From: Hawksworthiomyces lignivorus
Taxonomy: Eukaryota; Ascomycota; Sordariomycetes; Ophiostomatales; Ophiostomataceae
Assembly (NCBI GenBank): GCA_002917075.1
Contig: NTMA01000039.1
Coordinates: forward strand, 372,001 to 436,000
Reading direction: 5' to 3'
DNA length: 64,000 bases
The translations under genes were made by a program, and so were the position numbers. Positions 23,995 through 35,296 of the stretch are shown here, piece by piece. The notes beneath the pieces were generated by a model, which was not told the DNA's origin, did no database searches, and saw only the letters and a program-made list of their open reading frames with translations. The stretch's first letter is position 1; each line of letters starts with the position of its first letter.

Positions 23995-26900
23995 TTAAAA
24001 TGTATCAAAATCTCCCTCTGCATCGTCTTCGGGACCGGCGCTCTTTCTAGGCCGGCCTCTCTTGCGTCGCTGTGAGCCTGACCGCGGCCGCTTCTTCCTT
24101 CCACCGGGCGTATTTCCGCCTGCCTTCCGTTTCCGGCCCCGCTCGAATCCTGCATCATCTTCTCCGCCACTTGGTGTGGCTGGATCTTCATCGTTGACGT
24201 TATCATCTTCTTCTTCTAGTTTGAATTCTGTGTCTACTCTTAGGAGCTCGACTAAGCCTTTGCACCGCGCTACCATGAGCTCTTGGGAGTCGAGGCCCTT
24301 CATGAGAACACTCATTTCTTCCCAATATTTGTCGCCTGTAATTCCCTGGACTTTGGTTGGAGTCCGGGTCAAGTCTCGTCCTTGGCCTTTGGCTTTGTTG
24401 CTATCCCGCTTCAGTCCGTATTGGCGACACAAGAAGGTGCGAGTTTCCCATAGACAAAGCAGCACTGTGCATCCAGTAGCTAGCTGTCGTAGTCGGCGGG
24501 AACCGAGGCCTAATCGCAGAGCAGGCCCGGCCGCGGCAGGTGTGGCGCTGTCCCCACCATCCCCATCAGCTGCATGGACGATGACGGAGTCTTTGTTGTC
24601 ATCGGCAGGCTCGAAGACTTCGGACTCAATGGCGTGCGAGATTGTGACGCCAGCTGTGTGAACAATCTTTTCCATTGCGAAGACGGTTGACTGGAGCTCT
24701 CCTACTGTCACGTATTCGAAAAACGCCATATTTTCGACAACAAAGCGCGAAAACTCCAGATGGTGAGGCACCGGCTGGGAGACATCGAGCTTTCCTGGCT
24801 CAAAGTCAACCTGGCCGCACATCTTCTCTAGTAGACGACTGCGATTTTTAGACTTGCTATCTTTGACAACATCCATGAGATGGTGCAGTTTAGCAGTGAA
24901 TGGCTCTGCTGTTGCACCGCGGGTATCCTTTATCACGTCTCGCTGGTATTGGAATGCAGTCTGAATAGCTTTCACGTACTCTCGCTCTAGAACGGTCTCG
25001 TACTTGTTGTGCAACGCGCGGTGCTCTCGAAATGCTAATTCGGCCATCTTTGGCATCGTTGATGTCTCGAGAGTGATCATTGTCACACCCGTTTCTTTTG
25101 GATGGACCAGACCTTGCCTGCTGATGCTTCCCAATATCTCAGCGGCTAGGTATGCCTCTTCGCTGACCGACCCAAGAGCGATTCTCGTGATATCGCCCAT
25201 GAACCGTTGCGTTGTGGCGCTCGCAACGTCGTCGTGATTTGTGCCTCCCATGACAGTCAATTGCCTCTTCTTTCCCGAGCCTTCCCTAGAGCCGGTCGTT
25301 TTCATAGCGTCTCCACGGGCTGCCTTCTCTGCCTTTGTGCCGTCCGGAGCTGCCTCAGACCGTTGCTCTTCCTTAGTCAAAAACTCTTTTAGCGACTGCA
25401 TGATCTTGACTTCGAGACTAGGATCTCGTTGGTTGAAGGCGGCATGGAAAGAAGTATAGACGTTCTTCAAGACAAAGTTGCGAGGCCATGACTGGCAAAT
25501 CAGGCCGATAGCATCTAAGGAGATTCTTCGGATAGCGAGAGGCCAAGGTGACACGGAAAACGGGCAGAGAATGTCCACCATGAGTTTCGAGACGGAGGTG
25601 GCATTGTGCTTGGGAAACTGGGCTTTGAACAGATCCAGCTCGCTGTCTAAGTCGCAATGCTTTCCCGCCATGCCCACAATCAGCGCGTAGCGCAAAAAGC
25701 GTTTTGCCTTCTTGTCAAAGAGCGGATCCTGCTCGCTCAGTCGCTCTTGGTTTTGCACACCTCGAAGAGCGGACATCACGATTCGGACGAGTCCCGTCGG
25801 GTCTTTCAGCAGGACGCTGACGACCCAGATGCAGCCCATTACATCGTCAAGCAACGTCCTGCTGACGTTTACAAGACTGGGCATCAGGCTGCCTCGGACT
25901 TCTTCCAGGAACGGCTTCATCACGCTGGACAGCTGTGGCAAGACACGCCTGTAGATAACGACCACGGCTCTTGCTACAGCCATGTCTTCTGGGGTCTGAA
26001 CATCTTTGACACTGGCGACGTGTGGCTTTAGTAATCTGATTTGCTCGAAAGTGAACAGCCGTGGGTCTGCTTTGGCAAAAATCATCATCAATTGCAGAGC
26101 CTCGCGCCCCGATGGAACTGAGGGGTCGTCCGTCTCGGGGTTGTCGATGAGGTCAAACATGACTGCCACAATGCGCTTGCACACTTCAAAGTTCGAGGCT
26201 GCGGCTTTGGCGGTAGGTGATAGAATGGCCTGAAAGACCTTGTCCAGAATTGGGGTGACAGTTCCCGTCTTCACGGTTTGCAGGATCAAGGCAACATGAT
26301 CTGACAAGGAGGTCTTCTCCGCAGTCGTGGCGGTACCTGCTGCAGTTGCAGCAACTGTTTCCGCGAAAGGCGTTACCCAGATCTCCTCAATAGTCTGGCG
26401 GGCTAATTCTCGAACACCCTCGTCTGGGTCTTGGATGCGGTGCAGCAGTCCGTTGGCAATGTCGCTGCGGACTTCCTTGGACTGATTCCGCAGGTATACA
26501 TCGCGGGCAATCTTGATAGCCCGCTTGCGCACGCCGACTCCAGAATCCAAAAACCGGTCGATGATTGTCTTCATCATGGCTTCCTCAAGATTTGGGCGGA
26601 GCGTTATAGCGCGGCTGACCAAACCAAGTGCAGAATCTCTCACCTGCACTGACGAGTCTGCGCAGCATTCTCTGATGAGACGACCGACAATAGAAGCCGG
26701 ATTGTCGAAAATGGATGGGTCGGTCTCCAAAACTTCTGTGATACTCTTCAAACTCTTGCTGCGGACGGTAGCTTGATCGCTACCCATTCCTATGGCGAGA
26801 ATATTGATAATGTCGTTGAAGGACCCGCCCAAAGGCGATCTCAGAGTCACAATAGCGTAGGACAGCTTTGCTTGTGCGGCGGAAACTGCCTTGAATGAAC

Positions 26901-29900
26901 GGTTGCCAGACAAGCCTCGGCCATCCTCAATCATGACCCGAAGGCGATAGGCAATTCGTCCGAGCTCTCTGTTCTGCCGCTCGCGGATTCGGTCGCCGCG
27001 GCCGGTGCCGGCATCACCGCCGTCTTCTGCTTCGGCAGCAGCAGCTGCGGCTACTGCAGCAGCCTCTGCACGAGACGTATATAAGCGGCAGACGCGGGCA
27101 GCCCAGTCTGCTATGCCAAATGAGATGGCGCCCCGGAGATGAGGATCCTGCGAGCTCCTATCTTCGAGATATTCTAGGGTAGAGCGGTAGGGCCCTGTCC
27201 AGGCTAAAAACTCCTCTGCCGGCGGTGCCTCTCCGAGAGCTGCACCTGCAAGGCTCGACAATGACCGGTCGAGCTCATCGGGCCCCGTCGCATCTGGCGA
27301 GTTGGCCGACTTGTGTATGACAGAACGAAGTTTCGCAAGAGCTGCTCCAATGACACCAAGCTCTTCCAAAGCCATGTTTTTGACAGGCGCTGGTATCTTC
27401 TCGTTCTCTGTCAGCTTAAACATGGCCATCATGAGTAAGCGCAAGAGAAGCTCGGCGGCCGGCCAGTCGGGCGTTTCCAAGCAAGCAGTAAAGTCTTCGA
27501 CAAAGAGATCCAGGAGATTTCGATACGGAGTGTCAGCCGATTTCGATGAAGTCTGTGCTCGCTGCACGATAAATCGGATAACATATTTGGCATGAAAGTA
27601 CGCTGTACTGTTCAGAGGCGAGGCCGCGTCGGTCAACTCGGCAATGGAGAGCTCGTGTTCATAAGCGGCCACCTCTTCGGACGCGATCGTGGCCACAGGT
27701 GCGCCTGACGTCTGGTTCGGCTCGGCGTTTTCATCCTCGTCTTCTTCCATCGCGTCTTCGACAATGCCGGATGCCGGCTTCGCCTTCTCCACAACGCGAC
27801 CGGCACTGGCTTGGACGAGACGCATTATAAGAGCTGAGACGGGCTGTATGCTCTTGCCGTCCGCTAGTTTGAACTGCCGCGCACTTTGCTTTCCAATGGG
27901 CAGTTTCTCGAGGGAAGTGAGAATGTCGTCGAAAATGCCGCGCCGCTGCATGGGAATCTTTACAAAGATCTGGGAGAGCATATCCATGGCCGCAAGACGG
28001 AGGCCATCAAAGGCCTGCACGCCTAGCACGGAGTCTCGCTCCGAATGTGCGTTCTCGACGAAGATCAAGTGCGAGGCAGAGAACTCAAGCGAGTTGATGA
28101 CGAGTTCCGACAGGTCGATGGCTGAGATGAGGGTGGTCATCCCAGAGAAGAGGCGCTGGGCAGCTGTGAAAACAGGAGAGATGACCCTCTTGTAAGACAC
28201 AAGCTGCTTGAAGCGCCTCTCCAGCGGGCCAGAGCTCCGCAGCTCGGCAATCGGCACAATGATGGAGCCCATGACATTCTTGAACAGGTCTACGGACGAC
28301 TGAATAACGTTTTCGGAGTACAACTGCTTGTCCTCACGACCGCCCGACATGACTTTCAGCGACAACCGCGCCGCTCTGAGGCCTGCGTCGGCGTGGCGCA
28401 GCTGTGCAACCCACTCATCGACTTCCGATTCGGTGGCTTCGCTATTGAGCTTGAAATCAAGGCTTAATGCATGTCTCAGAGAGCCATCACAGAGCCGCTG
28501 CAAGTGGAGAAGATCGTCGACAGGAACATCGGCAAAGCACCCTAGTGTGATGGCTTTCTGAAGTGTGCTCTGCGCTTTTCGGAGAGCAGTATCGGTGAGG
28601 GTTGGCTCATCGTCATTTGTCAAGACGATCAGCGGTAGAGAGCCTGGCTGACGAGACACGTTCATCTCAGCTTCAAAGATGTCTTGGAATAGGCGTAGTA
28701 GCTCTTGGAAAGCTGCATCTGCTCTCTGGTGCTGGTCCAAGTCCCCAAATAGATCCTGCGTGTTGTCTTCTGGCAGGTTAGGAACTGGATGGAAGTCGTT
28801 CGGGTTAAAGGTAGGAGCGGGGGCTAGCTCGATGGTCAACATGGATTTGGAGTCTGCAACCTGCTCGACAGAGATTGGCTTTGATTGCACTTCTTGTTTT
28901 ACCACCGGCACAGACGCGCTGGTGGCTGTCTGAGTGTTTGTGCTGTTTGGTGATGTGAGCTGTCCGTTGGTTTTGGGAGAGGTCAGAGGGGGGCTGTCCA
29001 ATGCCACTTTGATTTCAGAAGCATATGAAGGCGGAAGTGAGGGTATGTCGATTTCTATGCTCGCCCGGTTGCGCGCATGTGACTGTGCGTTTGATGAAGC
29101 AGCACTGCTGCTCGCGACGGCGCTCTCTTTGGCCTTCGCACCCAGGCTCGATCTCTTCGGCGGTGCTGCCTTCGAGTTCGCATTTGAGTTGGAACTTGTC
29201 GCAGGCCTTGTGGACGTGCTGCCATTTGGAGACGGCACTCCGGGAGAGTCTGGGCTTGGGTAGCGGAAAGGAACATTGGCTTTGTCAAACACCATCCTTG
29301 AAACCGGCAGGAGGCCCGACGCGGGCCCCGGCGTGGCAGGCGTAGAAGGCGTAGCTCCGCTTGGCCGGCTCCCGCCGGCTTGGGGAAGAGGCTTGAAGTT
29401 GCTGCAGCACAGCGTTAGCTAGGACGCCAGTGAGAGAACACCGGCACAACCCCCGCCCAATGACCCTGGATACGTACAATTGTGGAATTCTGCCGTTGCT
29501 CAGCAGCAGCTGGTGGACGTCATCTAAACTCCGATCCGTAAGATGCCCAGATGCTCCTGGCACATTTGCATTCAGTGCCTGGAACTCTTGTTGCGAGACA
29601 AGCTGCGCTAGTTGTGTAGAGGCAGCCTTCGCCGCGAGGGTCGGGATGGGGATGATTCCTGCCACGAGCGAAAGAAAAAGCATTAGCAACGCCGCGGTAG
29701 AAAGACAGAAGATGGCACAAGACGCTATTGGACAAGACATGCATACTTGTTTCGAGAGGTGAGATGGAGGTAAATGGAGAGTATGGAAGTGCCTCAGAGA
29801 AGGCAAAAGGGCGCATGAACTTCTGAGGGCCGGACGGCGGAGGTAGAGGCGGAACTTGCTGCTGGGTCGACGGAGGCGGCTGATGCAGCGACTGTGCCGG

Positions 29901-30095
29901 CGTGTGTGAGGTCGCGGAGGACGACGAGGCGTTTGAGAGGGAGATGGCCAGAGGCTCCGGAGCTGGAAGGCGGGATGAAGGAGGGTTCGGGTCCAGCAGC
30001 AGGACGCTGGGGTCGATGCCGCCGCCGTTCAGGAATCCATTTTGCTGCGGGGGATGCTGCTGCTGATGGCTGAGCAGCGAATTTGGGTCGGCCAT
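23995..30095 (-). CDS. SCC2: Cohesin loading factor Scc2 (Mis4/Nipped-B family)
   Basis: Three exons on the minus strand: 29747-30095, 29478-29658 and 23995-29401. The phases join to 1978 residues. Scc2 with Scc4 loads cohesin rings onto chromosomes and stimulates the cohesin ATPase. The N-terminus is Gln/Pro-rich, with a conserved short region (LAQLVSQQEFQALN) that probably contacts the Scc4 partner. The middle carries alpha-solenoid HEAT repeats. The best conserved part is about 1040-1160 (ILAIGMGSDQATVRSKSLKS, VQVRDSALGLVSRAI, GVRKRAIKIARDVYL), followed by DPDEGVRELARQTIEEIW. The tail is basic (KRKAGG, GRKKRPRSG, RRKRGRPRK), a likely nuclear localisation or DNA-contact segment. The gene is head-to-head with RPA12. 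Confidence 0.93.
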
Positions 30096-30916
30096 GGCAA
30101 GAGCGACCGCACTACCCGCCGAGCATGGCAGGAGTGACGTTGCTGGAGATAGCGGAAGTGAATATCGCCAAGGAAGGAGCTACGTGAAAGACGTCGTTTG
30201 CGTCGCAGACTCGACAGGATACCCTTGTTTACCGGGGGTCAAATCGGAAGGAACAGATGCGTCACTTGTCCAGCTTGCGACTGGTCGCGAAGAGAAGGTG
30301 CAATGGGTCGGCTTTTGACCGAACAGGGTGGAAGAGGAAGGAGTTGCCGAGACAGAGAGGGCGGACGAGGCTGTTTTGGAAAGGAATGACTGAGATCAAG
30401 ATGGGCTTCCGCAAGAGGGAGGTTAATAGACTGGGGGGGGCGTGCTCCGGGGGTTGCAGCGGACGAGTGCGAACCAGCAAGGCGAAAGGAGTCCACAAGC
30501 CACTAGTTACTTGCTTTGACTGAAAGGCAACATTCAACCAATCATACGTCGCCGCACTTGGGAAGGGAAGGGTGGTCTGTGCCCAGCTGCGCTTTTAGCT
30601 CTAGGAGAACGAGGCAGGCACCCGACGCACCAGATTGATTGCTATTAGTGAGAAAGAACGGAGAAAGACTTTGTGTGGGGCCTTCGATAGTTGGTGGAAA
30701 GAGTAAAAAAAATCGACCAGAAAAAAAAAGTTTAATGCTAGTAAGCCTACGATTGCAAATTCGTGATTAAGGAAAGAGCCACCTCGGATTGTTTTCCTTT
30801 TTTGTAGGCCATTCTGTCTTGACAGAGCCCTCCTTCCACTTTCCAAGACTTCCCTATTCTTTCGCTCCAGGTCACCTGACGGACATCGTCTTCGCCTTTC
30901 TTCTTTAACGTGCACA
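30096..30916. promoter_or_regulatory. Bidirectional promoter region SCC2 / RPA12
   Basis: 821 bp between two divergent start codons. A CCAAT pentamer sits at 30538-30542. The SCC2-proximal half is GC-rich; the RPA12-proximal part has A/T tracts around 30705-30735. No open frame here has family similarity. Confidence 0.45.
30538..30542 (+). promoter_or_regulatory. CCAAT box in SCC2/RPA12 spacer
   Basis: CCAAT in AACCAATCA, the context preferred by fungal CBC/HAP complexes, roughly midway in the divergent spacer. Confidence 0.35.
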
Positions 30917-31435
30917 ATGGCTTCTATGGGATCGCTGGTGTTCTGCACCGACTGCGGCAACATTCTGCCCATGTCCACTGGCTCGAATCGCAATCTGCTC
31001 GTCTGTCGCTGCTGCGGTGCTGAAAACAGAGGTAAGCGCAGAGCATTCACTCTTAAGACGGAGAACAAGGTTAGGAAACAGTATAGCTAACGCTGGCCTC
31101 TGTTTTATAGACATGGCTGCGGCGAAAACGATCGTGACCCAGTCCAAGCCGAAAGACTTCCCATCGCCCTTGCGCCAAAAGCTATCGTCCGTGCAAACTG
31201 TAGAGCGGCACAAGATCAACGGAGACGCGACGACTACGGAGACGTGCCCCAAGTGTGGACGCACAGAGGTGCGGTTCACTACAGCGCAGATCCGGAGTGC
31301 CGACGAAGGTTCTACGGTGTTCTTCCGCTGCGAATGCGGCTTCAGGTGCGTTTTGTGCTGGCTTTTCCCACACCTCTCCCGTGCTTCTGGTATTCTGACG
31401 ACTGTGTTTTGAATAGATGGTCTCAGAACAATTGA
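30917..31435 (+). CDS. RPA12: DNA-directed RNA polymerase I subunit RPA12
   Basis: Three exons: 30917-31031, 31111-31345 and 31417-31435, giving 122 residues (yeast has 125). RPA12 is the TFIIS-like subunit of RNA polymerase I needed for transcript cleavage and termination of rRNA synthesis. An N-terminal zinc ribbon uses CTDCG and CRCCG. The C-terminal ribbon starts CPKCG and contains the conserved RSADEG acidic hairpin. The last half-site reads RCECGF, so its cysteines are spaced CxC rather than the CxxC I expect. The final 19-nt exon encodes WSQNN, matching the family end. Phases and GT/AG junctions agree. Expressed divergently from SCC2. Confidence 0.93.
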
Positions 31436-31968
31436 TCGGCCTCTTTTATGGAGACATGGACATCAGCCTGTCTCAGTGACACCCTTCCGTCTTCGACGAT
31501 CCGCGTTATCTCTTTACAGCACCATCAACTAAGATTTCGCCAAGTCCGCAGCGCAAAACTCTGCAGTCGACGCAGCAAAGCCGCACCCATGCACATTGGG
31601 TACGAGAGTAGACTATTATCGATCACTTCAAGCCACGTAGCTCGAAGAGTGAGACGACGAGCTCTTGAAAGCGGCAGAATGTGCAAGCAAAAACTCTAAA
31701 AAGAAATGCAGCGTTATATGATACCCGTTTACCCAAGCTATAAAGAGATAGAGCAGAAACCTAAAAGTGCTACGATACATTATCAAATCAGACCTTTTTG
31801 TTCCTCCATTTTTGTATACATCCTTTTTTGAAATACAGATTGATGTCATAGCAAATTCCCACCATCCGGTTACATGCCAAATGCAAACACAAAAAAAAAA
31901 AATCACGTCGACGCCACAAGACAGGCCATTTTTTTTTTAGTTGATGTTGTCGTCAATCGTTGCCATGA
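31436..31968. other. Convergent spacer between RPA12 and deoxyhypusine hydroxylase
   Basis: 3' flanks of the two genes, with A/T tracts near 31891-31902 and 31930-31938. Nothing else recognised. Confidence 0.55.
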
Positions 31969-33057
31969 TCAAGCCGCCGCCGGCGGGGCCTGCACCACTT
32001 CCGGGATGAGCGCGTACTCGGCCTGGCCGCCCTGCTCGTACTCAGCCATGTCCAGAGCGACGATGACGCTCTCTCGCACTACCGTCTCCTTGTCGTGCAG
32101 GAAGCGGCGCAGGGTGTCCTCGACGCCGGCCTCGTCGCCCAGGCTGCCGAGGGCCTCGGCGGCCTCGTGGCGCACCATGCTGGCCTCGCCGAGGTCGCTG
32201 AGGGCGGCGGTCAGCGCGGGGATGGACGCCGGGTGGGACAGCTGGCCAAAGACAAAGGCGATCTCGTGGCGGAAGAGGGCGGAGGCGTCGGCCAGGCCCT
32301 TGGCGAGCGCCTGGACGGCGGGGACGGCGGTGGGGAGGTCCGGCGGCGACGCCAGGTCACGCAGAGCAAACATGGCGCGGTAGCGGCGGAAGAGCGGCAG
32401 CGTCGTGTCGAGGAGCGCGCGCTCGAGCGTCTCGACGGACTCGGCGGGCTCAGAAGTTGCAGCCTTGGACGGCAGCGGCGGGGCCGGGTCGACCGAGGCG
32501 AAGTCGCTGGGCCGCAGCGTCTCCTGGCGGCGCTGGGCCGAGTTGGCCCACTCGATGCGGTCGACGGCGATCTCGCAGGTCTCACGCACGACCACCTCCT
32601 CGCCGGCGCGGTCGCGGAACGCCCGCAGCAGGTCCAGGTTGGCGGCGTCGCCCAGCGCCCCCAGCGCCTCGGCCGCCTCATGCCGGCACATTGTGTCCTC
32701 GCCCACGTCTGCCAGCACCCGCCGCAGCGGCGGGCCCGCCGCTGCCACGTTGCCCGTCTGGCCCAGGCAGTATGCCAGCTCGTGCTTCAGCAGCGCCGAC
32801 GGCGACGCAAACGCCGCCGCGATGGCCTCGATGCACGCTGCCGCTGTGGCTGCGTCGGCGGCCTTCTTATTATCGTCGTCGTCATCGCCGCCGCTGCCGC
32901 CCTCCGTCGCCTGCTTGGCCAGGTGCTTGAGCGAGAAGAGCGCGCGGAAGCGGATGGGCAGGGGCGTCGTCTCGTCGCACAGAGACTTGCGCAGGGCGGC
33001 GATGGTCGGGTCGGCGGCGACGGCCGGAGTCTCGGGCTGGGTCTCGGTCGCAGTCAT
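31969..33057 (-). CDS. LIA1: Deoxyhypusine hydroxylase
   Basis: Single exon, 362 residues from the ATG at 33057; the frame runs further upstream but has no other ATG. The enzyme is a HEAT-repeat di-iron monooxygenase that hydroxylates the deoxyhypusine side chain of eIF5A, completing hypusine. All four iron-binding His-Glu pairs are present: H92-E93 (KHELAY), H126-E127 (RHEAAEALG), H264-E265 (RHEIAF) and H297-E298 (RHEAAEALG). They form the usual two symmetric halves of the solenoid. The linker between halves (about 185-225) is Pro/Ala/Ser-rich, and an Asp-rich/Gly insert occurs near residue 55. Slightly longer than yeast Lia1 because of these insertions. Confidence 0.95.
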   Translation of the reverse strand: MTATETQPETPAVAADPTIAALRKSLCDETTPLPIRFRALFSLKHLAKQATEGGSGGDDDDDNKKAADAATAAACIEAIAAAFASPSALLKHELAYCLGQTGNVAAAGPPLRRVLADVGEDTMCRHEAAEALGALGDAANLDLLRAFRDRAGEEVVVRETCEIAVDRIEWANSAQRRQETLRPSDFASVDPAPPLPSKAATSEPAESVETLERALLDTTLPLFRRYRAMFALRDLASPPDLPTAVPAVQALAKGLADASALFRHEIAFVFGQLSHPASIPALTAALSDLGEASMVRHEAAEALGSLGDEAGVEDTLRRFLHDKETVVRESVIVALDMAEYEQGGQAEYALIPEVVQAPPAAA

Positions 33058-34083
33058 CGTGCCGTTTGGAAATGTTGGGGATAAGTGAAGAGTTTTGTGG
33101 GATCTGGAAACAAAAAGCCGCCTGCTTCTTTTTGTTCTGTATACTGCGTCTAACAAGACTTAAACAGGCAATACATCTAAGAAAAATTATGGCACTACTA
33201 CCTATAAAACTAAGGCCGATACGGAGGGGCTGCTCTCTATTTTTTTTTTTTTTTTGGTGGGGTTCGCGCTTTTACGATAAGATAAAAGAAAAAAAAAGAA
33301 GGCTTTGATGCACGTCATGTCCGTCACAAGCCAAATTTGCCAACGCCCGTGAAATTGATACGATAATGCATAAGCGAGACCCATAGAATCAGTCAATCGC
33401 AATTGTTGTGGTCTGTAAAGAACAAGGATGTTGTTGTCCAAGAGCACTCTGTCGTGCGTGCTTCAACAAACACGCTGCACGAAAACAACGGCCAATCTCA
33501 CGTGAAATTGGGGAGGCTGTAGCAACGAAATAACACGAGAAAAAGAGAGGAAATGAAAGCAGAAAGAATAAAATAACAAACTAGATAGCCCGGAAGGCCG
33601 AATCGGTAGCCATACATTATCCTCGTGAGATCCCTCCTGTAATTCCCATATGCACACCATTGTCCATGCATCCATGCATCCATGACAGCCGTATACCCAA
33701 ACTGAATATGATAGGAAACGCCACTCCAAAAAGAGAAAAGAAGAAGAAAATTATGGACTAAGACAAGAAATGAAGAAAGATGCAGAAGATATAAAAAAAC
33801 ATCCGTACTCCAATCTGCATGCGAGACTTGGAAACATGGTAGAAAGAAAACAACCAGACGTAACAGAAGCAGTGCACAGCAGAAAGACACTGCAGGACTG
33901 CCTCCTAGTATAGTGGTGTAGCGAAATACACATCACGTCAGACAAAGTAGCCATGCTTGTGCAGTGGGTTTCTGGTCCATCTGAAGGATAGGACCTCTTT
34001 TCTGACACAGGGCGAGACCAGCTTGCCCCCTCAGCCAACACTTTCGATTCAAAAAAAAAAAAAAAACCAGTAGCACAAATTTC
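33058..34083. other. Spacer between deoxyhypusine hydroxylase and Rab gene
   Basis: 5' flank of LIA1 and 3' flank of the Rab gene. T/A tracts at about 33239-33255 and 34051-34066, and a short CATGCATC repeat near 33666-33681. No gene recognised. Confidence 0.5.
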
Positions 34084-35296
34084 TCAGCAGCACCTTCGCC
34101 GATGGCTGCTGTTGTCCTGGCTGCCGTCGCCGGGGCCGTCGGTCGCGTTGGGGTCGATGGAGACCTCAGGCGAGAAGCCGGGAGCGAAGAGCCAGCTGCG
34201 GCGGTCGCGGCCAACGCGGAAGCTGCCCCGCGGGTTGCCACTGTCGGAATAGCCGCCGTAGCCGTAACCGTAGCCGTCGCTGCCGGTACCTGAGCCATAG
34301 CTGCCGTCGCCCGGAAGCGAGGGCGGGCCGCCTGGTGTGGAAGTGGCGGCCAGCAGGGCGGCCTGCATCTTGCGGTTCTGCTCGACGAGCTTGCGCGTGA
34401 CGACGCGGAAGACCTCTTCGACGCCCTCGCCGCTCTCGGCGGAGATCTCGTGGCAGGCGTCCCAGCCGGCCTCCTGGCCCCAGAAGCCCGAGCTGCGCTT
34501 CGAGCTGGGGCTGCGCGGCTCCCCTGGCGGCATTGGAAGCCCGGCCGCCGCCGCCGCAGCCGCCGCCGCCGCCGCAGAAGCGAGCCCGGCGGGCGAGCTG
34601 GTCGAGCCGCCGCCGCCACCCCGGCCGCCTGCAATGCCGGAGAAGGCGCTGTCTAGGCCTCCTCCGCCAACGCCAAACCCGCCGGCCGTCGGCGGCGGCG
34701 TGCTGCTGAGGCCGGGGGCGAGGTTCTCGGCCACGTACGCAATGCAGCGCTCAAACGGGACCTCGCGCGTCGAGGGGTCGCGGGCCACAATGTCGGCCTT
34801 GGTGCCGACGACATGCAGGACGATGTCGGAGGGGAGGTTGCGGCGCAGCTCGGTCAGCCAGATGCCCATCTCGGCAAATGAGGCCGCGTCGGTGATACTG
34901 TAGCAGAGAATGCAGGCATTGGCCCCACGGTAGTAGAGACGAGAGATGGAGCGGAAGCGTTCCTGGCCAGCTGCGCATTTGTTAGCTGGAAGGCGAGAAA
35001 ACCGGGCGGTGCACGGACGACACGGAGGGGAGGACGTGTCCAGGCAGGCGCAGCAGCAGCAGCAGCAGCAGCAATCATATGAGACGGAAAGAAGGAAACC
35101 TACCAGTGTCCCATATCTGCAGACGCACCACGGTGTCGGTATCGGTGTCGACGACGCGCTTGGTGAGAAAACTAGCGCCCACCGTAGACGTGACCTGCGA
35201 CGGGTCAAAAGAACCCTTGCAGAAACGCGTAACAAGCGACGTCTTGCCAACACCCTGAGAGCCAACGACGACAATCTTGGCCTCGAGAGAGGACAT
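34084..35296 (-). CDS. Rab/Ypt-family small GTPase with large insertion
   Basis: Two exons on the minus strand, 35104-35296 and 34084-34970 (donor GTAGGT, phase 1), giving 359 residues against about 200-220 for a normal Rab. G1 is GSQGVGKTS, the switch I Thr lies in STVGASF, G3 is WDTAGQERFRS with the Rab-type RLYYRGA, G4 is GTKAD (about 121-125) and G5 is ISAES. Between G4 and G5 (about 150-232) lies a Gly/Ser/Ala/Pro-rich stretch containing an Ala run. The C-terminus ends RRCC, a double-cysteine geranylgeranylation signal. Rabs cycle between GDP and GTP to direct vesicle traffic. Subfamily not assigned; the core looks nearest to Rab5/Rab21-type proteins by eye. Divergent from SEH1. Confidence 0.86.

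Noticed and set aside
31969..33156. Longer N-terminus for deoxyhypusine hydroxylase
   Set aside because: The upstream part begins with TTG and has no in-frame ATG before 33057; family length fits the shorter protein.
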